A stretch of 37,236 bases of DNA, from IMG/VR virus record IMGVR_UViG_3300047321_000164, positions 1-37,236 of that record; one strand, 5' to 3'. This DNA comes from a virus. Below the pieces are notes generated by a model. It was not told the DNA's origin and did no database searches. It worked only from the letters and a program-made list of their open reading frames with translations. Positions 31,272-37,236 of the stretch are shown here, piece by piece (position 1 is the first letter of the stretch; every line of letters starts with the position of its first letter). Both the position numbers and the translations under genes were made by a program.

Positions 31272-32228
31272 ATGCCCGCCAATACCGTCACGACCTACTC
31301 GACCGTAGGTAACCGCGAAGACCTCATCGACAAGGTCTTCATGATCAGCCCGTCCGATACGCCGTTCACGTCGGCCATCGAAAAGGTGGACGCCGATGCC
31401 GTGCTGCACGAGTGGCAAACCGACGCACTGCGTGCGCCGAACGCAACCAATGCCGCAGTCGAAGGCGCCGATGCGACCTATGTCGCACAGAACCCGACGG
31501 TTCGGCTCGGCAACCGCTGCCAGATCGTGCAGGACACGTTCAGCGTGTCGGGCACGCAGGAGGCGGTGAAGAAGGCGGGCCCCAAGGAAATCGCCCGTTT
31601 GTCGGCGAAGAAGGCTGTCGAGCTGAAGAAGGACATCGAAGCGGCCACCATCATGAACGCCACCTCGATTGTCGGCTCTGCGTCCGTCGCCCGCACGATG
31701 CGTGGCCTGAAGGGCTGGATTGCGACCAACTTCAGCGGTGGTGCAGGTTCGGCCGCGCCGGTTCCGTCGACCAATACCGCGCCGGTCGCTGGCACGAATC
31801 GCGCGTGGGCGGAGCCGTTGCTGAAGGCCGCGCTGCTCGGCGCGTACAACGCTGGCGGCAACGTCAGCCAGTTGCACGTCCGTCCGGTCGACAAGCAGGT
31901 GACGTCGGGCTTCACGGGCAATGCGGTGCGTCAGGTTGAAGTGACCGGAACCGGTAAAGCCGCGGTGCTCAACTCGGCATTTGCGGTCTATGCGGGCGAC
32001 TTCGGCAACGTGTCGATTATCCCGAATCGCGTAATGGGCGGTGTGTCGACGCCGGACAACGCGGCGTACGCGGTCGATACTGACCTGTGGGCTCTCGCCA
32101 CGTTGCGCCCGTTCGACAAGGAAGAACTGGCGAAGACGGGCGACGCGCGCAACTTCCAGATCACCTGGGAAGGCACGCTCGAAGCCCGGAACGAAGCCAG
32201 TTCCGCGCAGGTTCGCGACCTGTCGTAA
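31272..32228 (+). CDS. major capsid protein, SU10/DUF5309-like (318 aa)
   Basis: AAGGAG precedes the ATG. The start NREDLIDKVFMISPSDTPFT, then VLHEWQTDALRAPN and RLGNRCQIVQDTFSVSGTQE, is the signature of the SU10-type HK97-fold capsid family. Middle and end segments (KKDIEAATIMN, MRGLKGWIATN, FAVYAGDFGNVSIIPNRVM, LRPFDKEELAKTGDARNF) agree. Several hundred copies form the head. Confidence 0.92.
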   Translation: MPANTVTTYSTVGNREDLIDKVFMISPSDTPFTSAIEKVDADAVLHEWQTDALRAPNATNAAVEGADATYVAQNPTVRLGNRCQIVQDTFSVSGTQEAVKKAGPKEIARLSAKKAVELKKDIEAATIMNATSIVGSASVARTMRGLKGWIATNFSGGAGSAAPVPSTNTAPVAGTNRAWAEPLLKAALLGAYNAGGNVSQLHVRPVDKQVTSGFTGNAVRQVEVTGTGKAAVLNSAFAVYAGDFGNVSIIPNRVMGGVSTPDNAAYAVDTDLWALATLRPFDKEELAKTGDARNFQITWEGTLEARNEASSAQVRDLS

Positions 32229-32240
32229 TTGCAACGGGAA

Positions 32241-32265
32241 CGGCCCCTCGCGTAGGGGCTGTTTT
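32241..32265 (+). terminator. partial terminator after the capsid gene
   Basis: An 8-bp stem CGGCCCCT with AGGGGCTG (one G-U), 5-base loop, and four T's. Weak T-tract, so it may only lower expression of downstream genes relative to the capsid. Confidence 0.55.
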
Positions 32266-32288
32266 CATTTGACGCACGGAGATTCGAA

Positions 32289-32717
32289 ATGGAAAGGCTC
32301 TACTACAACCCGGATACGAAGATCATCTTTGCGAGCGAAGATGAGCAGCCGGTCGGCATCGTGGTTATCGACAGTGGTGGCGTGCCGGGATTGATCGCCA
32401 ACGGCGCGACGGTCGATCCGAGCGCCGACTCGCTGCTCGCGCCGGTCGACGCGGGAAACGGTGCATCGGCTGCCGCGGCCCCGGGTGTGTCTGCGACAGG
32501 CTTGGTTACGGCTGACGAGGGAAACGCTGCTGGTGGTGTCTCGGCCGCGCAGTCGCCGGCGTCGACCTCTGCCGCAGATGCCACCGGCTCCGCCGTCGTC
32601 GCTGAGCCGGATCACAAGTCCATTCTGCAAACGATGCTGGATGATCTCGAAGGCATCGTGCACATGGGCAAGAGCGAGATCATCGCTGTGATCGACCGCG
32701 CGAAAGCGCTGCTGTAA
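32289..32717 (+). CDS. Ala/Ser-rich structural-region protein (142 aa)
   Basis: GGAG (32278-32281) supports the start. N-terminal 40 residues are ordered (MERLYYNPDTKIIFASEDEQ, GIVVIDSGGV); residues 50-105 are a low-complexity Ala/Ser/Thr linker; the C-terminus is an amphipathic helix (LQTMLDDLEGIVHMGKSEII). It sits after the capsid gene, a place often taken by head decoration or completion proteins. Function inferred from position only. Confidence 0.65.
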   Translation: MERLYYNPDTKIIFASEDEQPVGIVVIDSGGVPGLIANGATVDPSADSLLAPVDAGNGASAAAAPGVSATGLVTADEGNAAGGVSAAQSPASTSAADATGSAVVAEPDHKSILQTMLDDLEGIVHMGKSEIIAVIDRAKALL

Positions 32718-32725
32718 GGGTCGGT

Positions 32726-33016
32726 ATGCACTCGACGACCGAATTCATCGCGAACCCGGACAAAGACGAAACGGTCGTAGTGCACACCGCGCGCTTCGAC
32801 GGTTTGCTCGATCACAACGCCGAGCTGCGCGCGACGCAGCAGTTCGGCGACAAGGACATGCGCCACGTCGCGAACATTCCCGGCATCGTGATCGAACAGT
32901 ACTGCTACACGCGCGGCATGACGTGGCAGGAGTTCTTTCGCGATCCGGCGCACATCAAGGCGATCTGCAACGATCCGGGCATGGCTTATTTCCGCGTGGC
33001 GCCGGGCAAGGTATGA
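32726..33016 (+). CDS. hypothetical head-region protein (96 aa)
   Basis: The chain (TEFIANPDKDETVVVHTARF, LRATQQFGDKDMRHVANIPG, CYTRGMTWQEFFRDPAHIKA) is conserved-looking and well ordered. Its stop overlaps the next ATG (ATGA). It resembles the roughly 100-residue proteins found after the capsid in related phages. No enzymatic motif recognised. Confidence 0.65.
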   Translation: MHSTTEFIANPDKDETVVVHTARFDGLLDHNAELRATQQFGDKDMRHVANIPGIVIEQYCYTRGMTWQEFFRDPAHIKAICNDPGMAYFRVAPGKV

Positions 33017-33447
33017 CGACGATCGCGTGGGACGGCAAGACGCTTGCGGCCGATACTCGGGCGACGTCCAGTGGCATGCCATACAGGGCCGTGAAACTGT
33101 TCGCGCTGCCTGACGGCGCGCTCTTCGCCGGATCCGGTGACTATGGGCAAATTCGTGCGGTGAAGGAGTGGCTGGAGAAGGCCGATCCGAGTGCGCTTAA
33201 GCCGAAAGCGGATGACTTTGCTGGGCTGCTTATAGCTCCCACGGGTGAAGCCTTCCGGCTCGAGGAAATGCTGATCCGACTTCCCCTCCACGAGTCGTTT
33301 CACGCGATGGGAAGTGGCCGCGATTTTGCGATGGCGGCCATGCATTGCGGTCGCACCGCGCGCGAGGCCATCGAGATTGCCGCGCTGTATGACGTTTTCA
33401 CCGGTGGCGAAGTCATGGCCTTCGATGCCAACTGCGCGAGTAACTGA
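33013..33447 (+). CDS. HslV/proteasome-like Ntn hydrolase (144 aa)
   Basis: The start ATG gives MTTIAWDGKTLAADTRAT, the N-terminal pattern of HslV with Thr2 as nucleophile after Met removal. Asp14 (AADT) and Lys28 (AVKLF) fit the active-site Asp and Lys, and GSG (100-102) followed by FAMAAMHCGRTAREAIEIA and YDVFTGGEV fits the C-terminal part. It is shorter than cellular HslV (about 175 aa). No HslU-like ATPase is encoded. It may degrade small proteins or act in head assembly; its place in the structural operon suggests the latter, but that is inference. Confidence 0.8.
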   Translation: MTTIAWDGKTLAADTRATSSGMPYRAVKLFALPDGALFAGSGDYGQIRAVKEWLEKADPSALKPKADDFAGLLIAPTGEAFRLEEMLIRLPLHESFHAMGSGRDFAMAAMHCGRTAREAIEIAALYDVFTGGEVMAFDANCASN

Positions 33448-34163
33448 TGGGCATACTCGACGCGCTCATGGGCGGCGCCTCACGCGGCTACACGGCTGAT
33501 GCGCTGGGCGCGCCTGTCGATCTGTCGGCGGATGCGATCAATGCGCTGATGGCGACGGCAGGCCAGTTCTTGCCGCAAGGCTTTCCGCAGGTCACGAACC
33601 CGGTCGGCGGCTCGGACTGGATTGCTCAGAAGATGCGCGACGCAGGGATATTGTCCGACCAGCCCGGCACTACAGCGGACGCCGTTGGCGGCTTGATTCC
33701 GATGCTCGCCGGGCCACTAAAGCCAGGCGCGCTGGGCGAGGCGCGCACGCTGCTAGAGGCGCTTCAGCGCGGCGATCGGGCGAGGCCAATCGACATCGGG
33801 TCGCTCACTCCGGAGCAATTCCAGGCGATCAACAAGGCACGCAGCCAGCTAGGCATGCCCGAATTCGATAGCCCGGACGTGTTCTATAAGGGCACGCACC
33901 ATTACAACAGCCGCGTGACAGAACAGGACCCGCCGTACGGCATCGACGACCTGGTGCAGCAGATTCAGAGCGGTATGTCGGATCAGTCGGTGGTGGTCAC
34001 AGGCGGCCGCAGTCCGGTATTACAGAACCAGGCGAAGCGCCTCAACGAGAGTGGTGTGCCTGTCAATGACACAGCTGTATTGAACAGCAGCCCTTCTGGG
34101 AAGCCGGAACTGTTTTCCGTCATTCCGCGCGGCGACGGCCGCAAAAAAAAGAAAGGGCCCTGA
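33447..34163 (+). CDS. virion-region protein with PBECR-like nuclease-type C-terminus; ends at a slippery site (238 aa)
   Basis: TGATG overlap with the previous gene. N-terminal 110 residues are Gly/Ala-rich (DALMGGASRGYTADALGAPV, AVGGLIPMLAGPLKPG). Residues 135-230 (DVFYKGTHHYNSRV, GIDDLVQQIQSGMSDQSVVV, PSGKPELFSVIPRGDGR) resemble the PBECR (barnase-EndoU-ColicinE5/D-RelE) domain attached to phage structural proteins. The codons before the end read AAA AAA AAG AAA, a dnaX-type slippery sequence, followed by a stem. A -1 shift would replace the last three residues with a 37-residue extension ending at 34264. Confidence 0.65.
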   Translation: MGILDALMGGASRGYTADALGAPVDLSADAINALMATAGQFLPQGFPQVTNPVGGSDWIAQKMRDAGILSDQPGTTADAVGGLIPMLAGPLKPGALGEARTLLEALQRGDRARPIDIGSLTPEQFQAINKARSQLGMPEFDSPDVFYKGTHHYNSRVTEQDPPYGIDDLVQQIQSGMSDQSVVVTGGRSPVLQNQAKRLNESGVPVNDTAVLNSSPSGKPELFSVIPRGDGRKKKKGP

Positions 34164-34264
34164 CTGTGCCCGGGGATCGTCCAGAACTACTCGTTGCCGA
34201 GCGCTGGAGCCAGCTTTCGCCAGCCTCCGGGTGTCTACACAGTAGGGCCACGAAAGGAGTATAG
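34145..34264 (+). promoter_or_regulatory. candidate -1 programmed frameshift signal and extension
   Basis: Heptamer A-AAA-AAG (34145-34151) is in the correct phase. Four bases later begins a discontinuous stem: GGCCC (34156-34160), ACTGTG (34163-34168) and CCCGG (34169-34173) pair with CCGGG (34227-34231), CACAGT (34238-34243) and GGGCC (34245-34249). The -1 frame stays open through the whole intergenic gap to TAG (34262-34264). Alternatively a GTG at 34166 could start a separate 32-aa frame, with AAAGGG 8 bases upstream. Confidence 0.5.
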
Positions 34265-34269
34265 CAAAA

Positions 34270-34848
34270 ATGGCGATTCAGTCTTATTCGGATTTGCAGG
34301 CGTCGATGGCAAAGTGGCTCAAGCGCGGCGATCTGACAGCGCTTTTCCCCGACTTCATCATGCTCGCGGAGCGGAATTTCGACCGTAATATCAAGACGCG
34401 TTCGCGGCGCGAGAGCTTCGCAATTACCCCGTCGAAGGATCTCGTCGCATTGCCGTCGGATTGGGGGCGGCTGATCGTCGCGAAATACAACGATCGCCCC
34501 CTAGGCTTCTTTCCGCCGTCGTCCGATCCGTGCAAGATCGAATTTGGTTACCAGATCCTCGGCGACAATCTGCGGTTGACGGTGCCCCAACTTGGGCAGC
34601 GTTTGTTCGTCGAGTACTACACGGCGATCGAGGCGCTCTCCGACACGAACCAAAGCAATTGGCTGCTCGAGGATGCGCCGGACATCTATCTCTGGGGCGC
34701 GCTTGCGGAAGCTGCTGACTACACGCGCGACGCGGCCAACCAGCAGAAATGGATGGCACGCCGTGATCAGGCAATCGCCGATTTCGTGGACGACGATAGC
34801 GAGTCCAGGACGGCGGAAGACCAACCCCTCGTGATGAGGGCCGGCTGA
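34270..34848 (+). CDS. head-tail adaptor protein, SU10-adaptor-like (192 aa)
   Basis: AAGGAG (34254-34259) precedes the ATG. The chain IQSYSDLQASMAKWLKRGDL, ALFPDFIMLAERNFDRNI and RSRRESFAI is the N-terminal helical signature of adaptor proteins in short-tailed phages; the middle is beta-rich (ALPSDWGRLIVAKYNDRPLG, LFVEYYTAIEALSD) and the end helical (PDIYLWGALAEAADYTRDAA). It joins portal to nozzle. Confidence 0.85.
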   Translation: MAIQSYSDLQASMAKWLKRGDLTALFPDFIMLAERNFDRNIKTRSRRESFAITPSKDLVALPSDWGRLIVAKYNDRPLGFFPPSSDPCKIEFGYQILGDNLRLTVPQLGQRLFVEYYTAIEALSDTNQSNWLLEDAPDIYLWGALAEAADYTRDAANQQKWMARRDQAIADFVDDDSESRTAEDQPLVMRAG

Positions 34849-36311
34849 TGGCTGCGACCATTCCATTCCGCGGCTTCACGCCGAGCGTCGACCCGACAAC
34901 GCCCGGCGCAGTGCTCGACTGTGTGAACATGGTTCCTACGCTGCGCGGGATGAAGGCTGCGCCGTCCACGTCCGGCATCGGCGCCGCGCCTTTCCCCAGC
35001 CAAGTGACTGGCGCCGTGACAACTGAGTTGCTGTCGGGCTCGTATCGCACGATCGCTGGAACTGCCACGAAACTGTATGAGATCGTCGGCTCCGCACAGA
35101 ATGACGTGTCTGGCATGTCCTATACCGGCGGGGCGAACCGCTGGCGCTATGGCCAATTGGGCAACGCCACGATTGCATCGAATGGCGCCGATCCGCTGCA
35201 ACAGTCGATCAGCGCAGGCAATTTTTCTTCTATCGCTGGCGCGCCGGCAGCGCTGATTGTCGAGGTGACGCAGGGCTTTGTGTTTGCATTCGATACGACG
35301 GATTCGACGGACGGCCATCGACCGGACGGCTGGTTTTGCAGCGGGATTTATGACCAGACCGTGTGGACCCCAAGCCAGGCCACGCAGTGCGCGAAGGGGC
35401 GCATCATCGACACGCCCGGCAAGATCACTGCGGGCCGCGTACTGGGTACGAACATCGTCGCGTACAAGAAGGACTCGATGTTCTACGGCACTTATCAAGG
35501 GACGCCAGTGATCTGGGCCTTCAGCCAGATTTCACCGGTTGTCGGCACGCCGTGCCAAGAGGCGGTAGTCGCGATTGGAACGCGACATGTGTTCCTTGGC
35601 AGCGACGCGCAGGTCTACCAGTACGATGGTTCGGCCGTCACGCCGATCGGCGACGAGGTCAAGGACTGGCTATACGCCAACTGGTCGCAGCTGTACCGCG
35701 ATCGTGTCGAGAGCTATCACGACAAGGAGAACTCCCTAGTTTATTGGTACTTCTGTTCAAGCAGTTCCGGCGCACCGGTGCCCGACAAGTGCCTCGTGTT
35801 GAACTATCGAACCGGAAAGTTCGGGCGCGCCGACGCGAAGATCGAAGCGGCCGTTGCGTACGTGTCGGGGCAAATCACATGGGATGTGCTCGGCAGCCTG
35901 CCGAATGTTTCGACATGGGACTCGCTCCCGCAAATTCCCTACAACAGTTCGTTCTGGAGCCAGGCGAGCGAGCTGCCGGCAATCATCGATACGACCCATA
36001 CGCTCCAGGCGCTGAGCGGTGTTTCGGAAACCAGTTCGCTCACTAGCGGCTGGTTCGGGGATGACAGCGATTACATGTACGTGCAAGGCGTCCTTCCTCG
36101 ATTCGCAGTGCAGCCTACGGCATGTTCGGGTTCCGCATCTACGGCGTCGTCGCTTGGTGCAGCGTCGACGGTTCAAAGTCTCGGCGACATGTACGACGGA
36201 GAATTGCCGGCTGATTTCTCGTGTCGCTATGCCCAGATCACGCTCAATTTCACGGGCAATCACGAGATTCTCGGTGCCGTGCCGCGGGTTGCGCCGGCAG
36301 GGAGTATCTAA
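34848..36311 (+). CDS. tail nozzle / stabilisation-like protein (487 aa)
   Basis: TGATG overlap with the adaptor. Beta-rich throughout, with propeller-like repeats (GSYRTIAGTATKLYEIVG, WRYGQLGNATIASNGAD, FVFAFDTTDSTDGHRPDGWF, GTRHVFLGSDAQVYQYDG). Residues 265-330 (YANWSQLYRDRVESYHDKEN, LVYWYFCSSS, KCLVLNYRTGKFGRAD) match the conserved part of P22 gp10-like and SU10 nozzle proteins. It forms the tail tube below the adaptor and helps hold DNA in the head. Confidence 0.82.
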   Translation: MAATIPFRGFTPSVDPTTPGAVLDCVNMVPTLRGMKAAPSTSGIGAAPFPSQVTGAVTTELLSGSYRTIAGTATKLYEIVGSAQNDVSGMSYTGGANRWRYGQLGNATIASNGADPLQQSISAGNFSSIAGAPAALIVEVTQGFVFAFDTTDSTDGHRPDGWFCSGIYDQTVWTPSQATQCAKGRIIDTPGKITAGRVLGTNIVAYKKDSMFYGTYQGTPVIWAFSQISPVVGTPCQEAVVAIGTRHVFLGSDAQVYQYDGSAVTPIGDEVKDWLYANWSQLYRDRVESYHDKENSLVYWYFCSSSSGAPVPDKCLVLNYRTGKFGRADAKIEAAVAYVSGQITWDVLGSLPNVSTWDSLPQIPYNSSFWSQASELPAIIDTTHTLQALSGVSETSSLTSGWFGDDSDYMYVQGVLPRFAVQPTACSGSASTASSLGAASTVQSLGDMYDGELPADFSCRYAQITLNFTGNHEILGAVPRVAPAGSI

Positions 36312-36628
36312 TGCGGATCGGAAACTGGAACATCGGCGCACCTGCATCGCTCCCGGCACTCGGTGCCGCTTTGCAGCGGGCAATGGAGCCGATCATTCGG
36401 CAGCTCAATGCGACCTCGGAAGGCCAGATTGCTGGCGCCACCAACGCGAACACGGCGCCGCCGGCGGCCGGTGGTGCGGCACCATACGCGCAAGGTGATT
36501 TCATCAGGAACAGCGCGCCTACCGAGCTCGGGACGGCAGGCGCGAAATATGTCGTGCTTGGGTGGATCTGCGTCGGCGCAGGCACGCCAGGGACTTGGAG
36601 AGCATGCCGATGCCTGACCGGAAATTAG
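36311..36628 (+). CDS. small tail protein (105 aa)
   Basis: TAATG overlap. The N-terminus (RIGNWNIGAPASLPALGAAL) leads to an Ala/Thr linker, then a beta segment with the frequent fibre/tail motif DFIRNSAPTELGTAGAKYVV and GWICVGAGTPGTWR. That segment occurs at the C-termini of tail spikes and attachment proteins. Probably a minor tail component. It overlaps the next gene by 19 bases. Confidence 0.65.
   Translation: MRIGNWNIGAPASLPALGAALQRAMEPIIRQLNATSEGQIAGATNANTAPPAAGGAAPYAQGDFIRNSAPTELGTAGAKYVVLGWICVGAGTPGTWRACRCLTGN
36354..36368. repeat. dispersed palindrome copy 5 (CGGCAC-TCG-GTGCCG)
   Basis: Variant with 6-bp arms and a 3-base centre, about 45 bases into the small tail gene. Confidence 0.5.
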
Positions 36629-37041
36629 AGGCTGTTGCGCCCGCCGAGCTATCGCGCGTGTGGCCGTTGATCAGAGACGAGGTGGGGAAGGTCGAGGCGC
36701 CAGACGGATTTATTCCCGAGGACGCTTATGCGATGTGCAGGGCCGGCGACGCCACTCTTTTCCTGCTGCACGTCGACGGCGAGCGGATCGGCTGGATGGT
36801 TCTGCGACTGCTTGGTCGCGATCTGCATATCTGGCTGCTCTACGCCCGGCCCGGTTTCGATCCGATGACGGTGTTTCGCGCTGATTTGATGGAAATCGCA
36901 CGACGCATCACGCCTCACCCTGCGCTCAAACTCACGTTTGGATCAACGCGGCCCGGCTGGAGGCGTGCGGCCCCGAAGCACGGATTCCGCATGCGGCATG
37001 TGACCTATGAATGTGAGGTAGACCCCTTGAATGCCACGTGA
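36610..37041 (+). CDS. GNAT-like acetyltransferase-fold protein (143 aa)
   Basis: GGAG lies 9 bases before ATG 36610; ATG 36604 is an alternative with poor spacing. The chain PAELSRVWPLIRDEVGKVEA, LFLLHVDGERIGWMVLRL, DLHIWLLYARPGFDP and KLTFGSTRPGWRRAAPKHGF has the strand-helix order and final GWRRAAPKHGF of GNAT-type folds found in podovirus structural operons (comparable in place to T7 gp13). It may modify a virion or host protein; the acetyl-CoA loop is not clearly conserved. Confidence 0.7.
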   Translation: MPDRKLEAVAPAELSRVWPLIRDEVGKVEAPDGFIPEDAYAMCRAGDATLFLLHVDGERIGWMVLRLLGRDLHIWLLYARPGFDPMTVFRADLMEIARRITPHPALKLTFGSTRPGWRRAAPKHGFRMRHVTYECEVDPLNAT

Positions 37042-37068
37042 GTTGGTCTATTATTCGAGTGCGAATAA
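37027..37068 (+). promoter_or_regulatory. possible promoter and inverted repeat upstream of a membrane-protein gene
   Basis: TTGAAT (37027-37032) and TATTAT (37049-37054) are 16 bp apart. The -10 overlaps an inverted repeat TTATTCG-AGTG-CGAATAA (37051-37068). It would drive the following gene as an independent unit. Confidence 0.35.
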
Positions 37069-37085
37069 CTACTCACGAGAAGACC

Positions 37086-37236
37086 ATGATTACGTTTCCC
37101 CCTGCTTTTATTGTGATGCTCGTCATTCTGGCGGCACTCTTCATTTACTACCTCAGAAAGCCCAGTGACGTGGCTGCCGGTGCTGCAGTTGTTGCCGATG
37201 CCGGCGTGCGCGGCGCAGTTTCCGTGGGTCGCGGTC
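37086..37236 (+). CDS. small membrane protein, 3' end outside window
   Basis: ATG at 37086, preceded by GAGAAG. Fifty codons are visible: one membrane helix (FIVMLVILAALFIYYL), then KPSDVAAGAAVVADAGVRGA. Own promoter-like sequence upstream. In a circular genome it would continue at base 1; a direct join gives a stop after a few codons, whereas the hydrophobic frame at 2-97 needs one or more extra bases. No family recognised. Confidence 0.55.
   Translation, partial: MITFPPAFIVMLVILAALFIYYLRKPSDVAAGAAVVADAGVRGAVSVGRG

Noticed and set aside
1-37236. CRISPR arrays, insertion sequences or tRNA genes
   Set aside because: No regularly spaced direct repeats, no transposase frames and no cloverleaf were found on either strand by eye.

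Overview
The window reads as an essentially complete temperate podovirus genome (about 37.2 kb, GC-rich, dense overlapping genes) of a Burkholderia- or Paraburkholderia-like betaproteobacterial host. Grounds: a full virion set (TerS, TerL, portal, scaffold, SU10-type capsid, head-tail adaptor, nozzle-like protein, ejection proteins, tail fibres) with no tape-measure or sheath genes; a lysis cassette; an integrase with excisionase-like genes; a repressor/Cro switch; and codon use typical of that host group. The host assignment is inference. The integrase lies mid-window and both ends fall in sequence for small membrane proteins, so this looks like a circular genome opened at an arbitrary point rather than a prophage bounded by att sites.

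Layout. 1-205: tail end of a membrane-protein frame, a strong promoter and a terminator. 216-6422: four low-complexity ejection/internal virion genes, then a 948-aa protein with a lytic transglycosylase domain. 6438-8136: lysis (membrane protein, GH108-like endolysin, 3-TM holin). 8139-10942: tail collar/fibre genes. 10983-12047: O-acyltransferase, probably for lysogenic conversion. 12103-12852: a small helical protein and an Arc-type repressor around a palindrome. 18865 down to 13074 (leftward): CI-like repressor, then an operon of small helical proteins, a degenerate S24-fold protein, a BRO antirepressor, several HTH proteins and the integrase. 18945-22870 (rightward): Cro-like protein, ParB-like protein, SF2 helicase, TOPRIM primase. 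22871-23498: a long noncoding stretch rich in nested stems. 23499: an Acb2-type anti-CBASS gene, then small accessory genes. 25286-37041: packaging and head/tail genes, including an HslV-like peptidase, a gene ending on a dnaX-type slippery sequence, and a GNAT-like gene.

How it works together. Two divergent promoters with overlapping -35 elements and palindromic operators (18882-18937) set the lysis/lysogeny choice, and a near copy of the operator (18123-18150) covers a leftward promoter for the antirepressor/integrase operon. The repressor lacks the catalytic Ser and Lys of self-cleaving S24 repressors, which points to induction by antagonist proteins (BRO, degenerate S24 protein) rather than RecA-stimulated autocleavage.

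The items most worth a second look are the candidate structured RNA at 22952-23297, the candidate -1 frameshift at 34145-34151, the dispersed CGGCACC-N-GGTGCCG palindromes alongside a ParB-like protein, the non-cleavable repressor circuit, the Acb2 gene and the phage HslV-like protein.
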